A stretch of DNA of 7,204 nt from Candidatus Geoarchaeota archaeon (lineage in GTDB: Archaea; Thermoproteota; Thermoprotei; Gearchaeales; WAQG01), in the NCBI GenBank assembly GCA_015520395.1, contig WAQG01000109.1:1-7204 (forward strand). The letters are read 5' to 3'. The position numbers were made by a program, and so were the translations under genes. Shown here in pieces: positions 5,497-7,204 of this stretch; the stretch's first letter is position 1; each line of letters begins with the position of its first letter. The notes below the pieces were generated by a model, which saw only the letters and a program-made list of their open reading frames with translations, searched no databases and was not told the origin of the DNA.

Positions 5497-5921
5497 CTAG
5501 GGATTTTCTGAAGGTAGGGCCAATATTGTAAGGGTTTTATTTCCCCCTGGCTTCCTTAGGCTCCAAATGCCCCTTGCAGGGTCCTCTATCATAATCCCTA
5601 GTCGGCTTATCAACTGGTCGTTAATGAGCGGCTCATCGTGTACTCAGAGATAACGAGATAGGAGTCAACGGGCCCCGCCCTGCCCAGCTCCTCCACCAAC
5701 CAGACCCTGGCCCCAGCAACCCTGTAAACCCTCATTAGGCCAGATGCGGAGCGATACGTCTCGATGAGGGCCCCTTCTGGCAGCCTGGGCCAAACCCCAA
5801 GTCTCCCAGCAATGTGGAGGGGGACTAGAACCTCGGGCACATCCCCCTCAAAACCCGTGTTGACCAGGGGGATGGTCTCGGTAGATCTCCCCCTAAACTC
5901 TATCCTCACCCTCACGCCCAC
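5497..5921 (-). pseudogene. Clan-AA (retropepsin-like) aspartic-protease-like protein, frameshifted
   Basis: The first 94 residues, from GTG 5921, include IPLVNTGFEGDVPEVLVPL and AGRLGVWP. This is the flap-fold pattern 'xxVDTGFxG...LLPxxxAxxLG' of archaeal clan-AA aspartic-protease-like proteins, with Asn21 in place of the catalytic Asp. After VISEY (near 5640) the frame runs nine more residues into TGA at 5610. One base back, the other frame continues HDEPLINDQLISRLGI, then IEDPARGIWSLRKPG, to TAG at 5497. That is the C-terminal half expected for the family, in which a strand is followed by 'DEPLI.D.La..LGI...'. A single missing base around 5635-5645 therefore splits a gene of about 141 residues. 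No slippery heptamer lies at the join, so programmed frameshifting is unlikely. A TTATTTAAAA box 28 bases upstream supports the GTG start and a leaderless mRNA. Confidence 0.75.
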
Positions 5922-5943
5922 GTTTCGACACCAGCCTTAATGG

Positions 5944-5953
5944 TTTTAAATAA
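5944..5953 (-). promoter_or_regulatory. TATA box of the aspartic-protease-like gene
   Basis: TTATTTAAAA on the reverse strand is centred about 28 bases before GTG 5921, with purine-rich GAGGGTGGG just upstream acting as a likely TFB-recognition element. It is the most canonical promoter in the window, so the frameshifted gene is probably still transcribed. Confidence 0.65.
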
Positions 5954-6053
5954 CCCACCCTCTTCACAGCAAGCCCCACTTAAAAGTCATCAATAAACAG
6001 CTTAATTATCTATTTGCCTGACTGAACCTGAGGCTGGCAGCGGCATAGCTATA

Positions 6054-6179
6054 ATGCTGGCTGGAGAGAAGGTGTGGTTTAACATGGGCCTAGTTGGGAG
6101 GTACATTAGCCCCTTCAAGCTCAGCGAACCTCCCTGTTCGTTAAACCTTAAAGGCTCACTTTCGTCGGTCAGGGGCTAG
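6054..6179 (+). CDS. Possible small protein, 41 residues
   Basis: A short frame from ATG 6054 to TAG 6177 encodes a product with MLAGEKVWFNMGLVGRYISP in its first half and a proline/cysteine turn later (SEPPCSLNL). The aromatic and glycine pattern WFNMGLVGRYISPF looks more like real protein than chance, and the frame stays open upstream to 6006 without another good start. A TTAATTAT element (6002-6009) could place a transcript start near 6032. There is no good Shine-Dalgarno sequence. Its last 24 bases overlap the 3' end of the vapC gene on the other strand. I do not recognise the family. It may be a small real gene, a remnant of a longer one, or a chance frame. Confidence 0.35.
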   Translation: MLAGEKVWFNMGLVGRYISPFKLSEPPCSLNLKGSLSSVRG

Positions 6180-6602
6180 GCCGCTAACGTTTTCTATGAA
6201 GTCCTCGAGGAAGAGCACATTGATGCTGGGGGGAAGCTTACTCAAACCCCCCACCAGCTCTCGCTCCCTTCTTGCAAAGAGGGCTGGCATGGAGAGAAGG
6301 TCGGCTAGGGAGAGGGTGAAGCAGTCGGGTAGCGATATGCCCACCTCACACTTGAACTTCGCTGCTCTTTCGCACAGGGAGCTTACATCCTCCACCTCTA
6401 TAAAGCCCGACAGGACAAGCCAGTCAACCCTCTTAGACGCCTCCTCCCACCCAACCCTCCTACACAGCACATACCTGGCCTCCACCAATGCGAGCTCAGT
6501 AACATAGCCGAACAGCTCACCTCTAAGGAGCTTTTCTCTGACGAGCAGGCCCCCGGGGGTTGAGAGAAGAAGCTCTAAAAGAACGCCGGTATCAAACACC
6601 AT
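6156..6602 (-). CDS. vapC: VapC-family PIN-domain toxin (ribonuclease)
   Basis: The 148-residue product has the full PIN-domain layout. VFDTG gives Asp4 on strand 1, ALVEARYVLCRR gives Glu41, and SLPDCFTLSLA gives Asp93. ALFARRERELVG (107-118) is the region where VapC toxins carry their last acidic residue, here Glu113. These acidic residues hold the metal ions of the RNase centre, and VapC toxins generally cut tRNA or rRNA to slow translation. The start at ATG 6602 is preferred over upstream starts because strand 1 begins right there. The ATG lies inside the last codons of vapB, with an 11-base overlap (6592-6602), so translation is coupled and the toxin is made with its antitoxin. The essential acidic residues are present, so the toxin is probably active. 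Confidence 0.9.
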   Translation of the reverse strand: MVFDTGVLLELLLSTPGGLLVREKLLRGELFGYVTELALVEARYVLCRRVGWEEASKRVDWLVLSGFIEVEDVSSLCERAAKFKCEVGISLPDCFTLSLADLLSMPALFARRERELVGGLSKLPPSINVLFLEDFIENVSGLAPDRRK

Positions 6603-6846
6603 ACTTCCGCTTAGCTCTCTCCTCATCCCTCCTCCTCTCCTCATAGAGCTCGCCTAACACCCCCTCGGCCCCCTCAATGGGCGAACATGCCCTCAAAAGC
6701 AGCTCCGGCCTCCTCCTCCTAGCCTCCCTCAGCAACCAGGCTATGGCCTCATCAAAATCAACCCTCCGACCAAGCCTTATCTGAAGCTCAGAGGCATAAC
6801 GCAACAACTCCATCTTCGTGCTCTTAGAAACCCTTATAACCGACAT
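6592..6846 (-). CDS. vapB: VapB-family antitoxin with ribbon-helix-helix DNA-binding domain
   Basis: The 84-residue product opens with MSVIRVSKSTKMELLRYAS. This is a beta strand (residues 2-6) that would enter the DNA major groove, followed by helix A (about 10-25) and helix B from DFDEAIAWLLREARRR (31-45), the standard ribbon-helix-helix order. The charged C-terminal tail (about 60-84, LGELYEERRRDEERAKRKYGV) fits the unstructured part that blocks the VapC active site. It would bind and silence VapC and repress its own promoter. ATG 6846 is the likely start: a TTATATAC box lies about 29 bases upstream, and a longer version starting at 6912 would place the promoter inside the gene. The stop overlaps the vapC start by 11 bases. 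Confidence 0.87.
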   Translation of the reverse strand: MSVIRVSKSTKMELLRYASELQIRLGRRVDFDEAIAWLLREARRRRPELLLRACSPIEGAEGVLGELYEERRRDEERAKRKYGV

Positions 6847-6867
6847 GTCATGTAAATAGAGTATACT
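6843..6867. promoter_or_regulatory. Candidate VapBC operator: two palindromes between TATA box and vapB start
   Basis: AGTATACT (6860-6867) is a perfect 8-base palindrome lying right after the TATA box. ACATGTCATGT (6843-6853) is a perfect 5-base inverted repeat around one base that covers the vapB start codon. Ribbon-helix-helix antitoxins bind such paired short palindromes at their own promoter, so autoregulation is a reasonable inference. The palindromes themselves are seen directly. Confidence 0.5.
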
Positions 6868-6869
6868 GT

Positions 6870-6879
6870 GTATATAAGG
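6870..6879 (-). promoter_or_regulatory. TATA box of the vapBC operon
   Basis: CCTTATATAC on the reverse strand is centred about 29 bases before ATG 6846. It lies next to two palindromes that fall between box and gene, so repressor binding would be expected to block it. Confidence 0.65.
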
Positions 6880-7190
6880 TTTACCAACCAGCAACGCCCA
6901 GAACAGAAACAAAAGGTTAAAACATTATAACAATCACGGTAACTGGGAAAGGGATTGGCTCACCCAGCCCTATCACCCTATATCTTCCAAAACAGCGCCA
7001 GAATATAAAACCCAACGTAAACCTAAAAGGACTGCCTGCAGAAAGGATGGCTCCGGTTGAAAGGCGTGTTGCAACGCCTCACAAGTAGCCCTGGTATGGG
7101 AAATGGAAGGTTGTTGATAGGTCGTTGTTACATTTCGATTCTCTAGACCGGGAAAGAGGTTAAATACGGTAAATACACTACTCTATTTAG
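6880..7190. other. Intergenic region between vapBC and the right-edge gene
   Basis: No convincing gene was found in these 311 bases. The stretch holds a TATAAAA element at 7004-7010 on the + strand, and a hairpin AGGCGT/ACGCCT (7062-7067 and 7074-7079) whose loop region contains the palindrome GTTGCAAC. A 38-codon frame from ATG 7047 to TAA 7161 is broken by TAG at 7086 and may be chance. Confidence 0.4.
7159..7166 (+). promoter_or_regulatory. TATA-like box for the right-edge gene
   Basis: GTTAAATA is centred about 28 bases before ATG 7191, the leaderless spacing seen elsewhere in the window. Confidence 0.4.
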
Positions 7191-7204
7191 ATGATGCTTA
7201 AAAA
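7191..7204 (+). CDS. Possible start of a gene running off the right edge
   Basis: Two consecutive ATG codons followed by CTT AAA are all that is visible, so no product can be named. The case rests on the TATA-like box 28 bases upstream, which matches the other leaderless starts here. If real, the gene is divergent from vapBC. Confidence 0.3.

Noticed and set aside
6913..7190. CRISPR repeat or tRNA gene
   Set aside because: No unit is repeated at regular spacing, and no tRNA T-loop or acceptor pairing was found; GTTGAAAGG-like bases occur only once.

Overview
The window reads as chromosome of a thermophilic archaeon, most likely Thermoproteota (Crenarchaeota). Arginine is mostly AGG and isoleucine often ATA. 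GC content is fairly high. Nearly every convincing gene has a TATA-like box (TTATAT, TTTATTTT, TTATTTAAAA and similar) centred about 26-31 bases before its start codon, which is the pattern of leaderless archaeal transcripts. A VapBC toxin-antitoxin pair and a clan-AA aspartic-protease-like protein with crenarchaeal features agree with this. I cannot name a genus from the sequence alone.

Layout: (1) 1-263 (-) is the N-terminal part of a nitroreductase-family flavoprotein cut by the left edge. (2) 354-695 (-) is a small helical protein of unknown function. (3) 873-1322 (+) is a three-helix membrane protein. (4) 1323-1607 has no gene but holds a striking nested inverted-repeat element (1429-1517). 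(5) 1608-2393 (+) is a metal-dependent amidohydrolase of the Amidohydro_2/ACMSD type. (6) 2580-3773 (+) is a cluster of unknown genes that looks damaged: a reading frame broken by an in-frame TAG, an intact 66-residue gene, and a roughly 211-residue gene whose best 5' end lies in a different frame from its body. (7) 3880-4557 (-) and 4703-5410 (+) are divergent genes for an unknown protein and for a membrane zinc-metallopeptidase-like protein with an HELGH motif. (8) 5497-5921 (-) is a retropepsin-like protein split by a one-base frameshift. (9) 6054-6179 (+) is a possible tiny gene. (10) 6156-6846 (-) is a vapBC operon with an 11-base overlap and palindromes at its promoter. (11) 6847-7190 is intergenic, and a new gene may begin at 7191 at the right edge.

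The window does not form one pathway. It is a mosaic of small, mostly singly transcribed genes, typical of an accessory or housekeeping-poor region. The main surprises are two independent one-base frameshifts and one nonsense codon in frames that otherwise look coding, and the nested inverted repeat, which could be a small structured RNA or a miniature element. I found no complete new defence or mobile system; the toxin-antitoxin pair is the only recognisable system.
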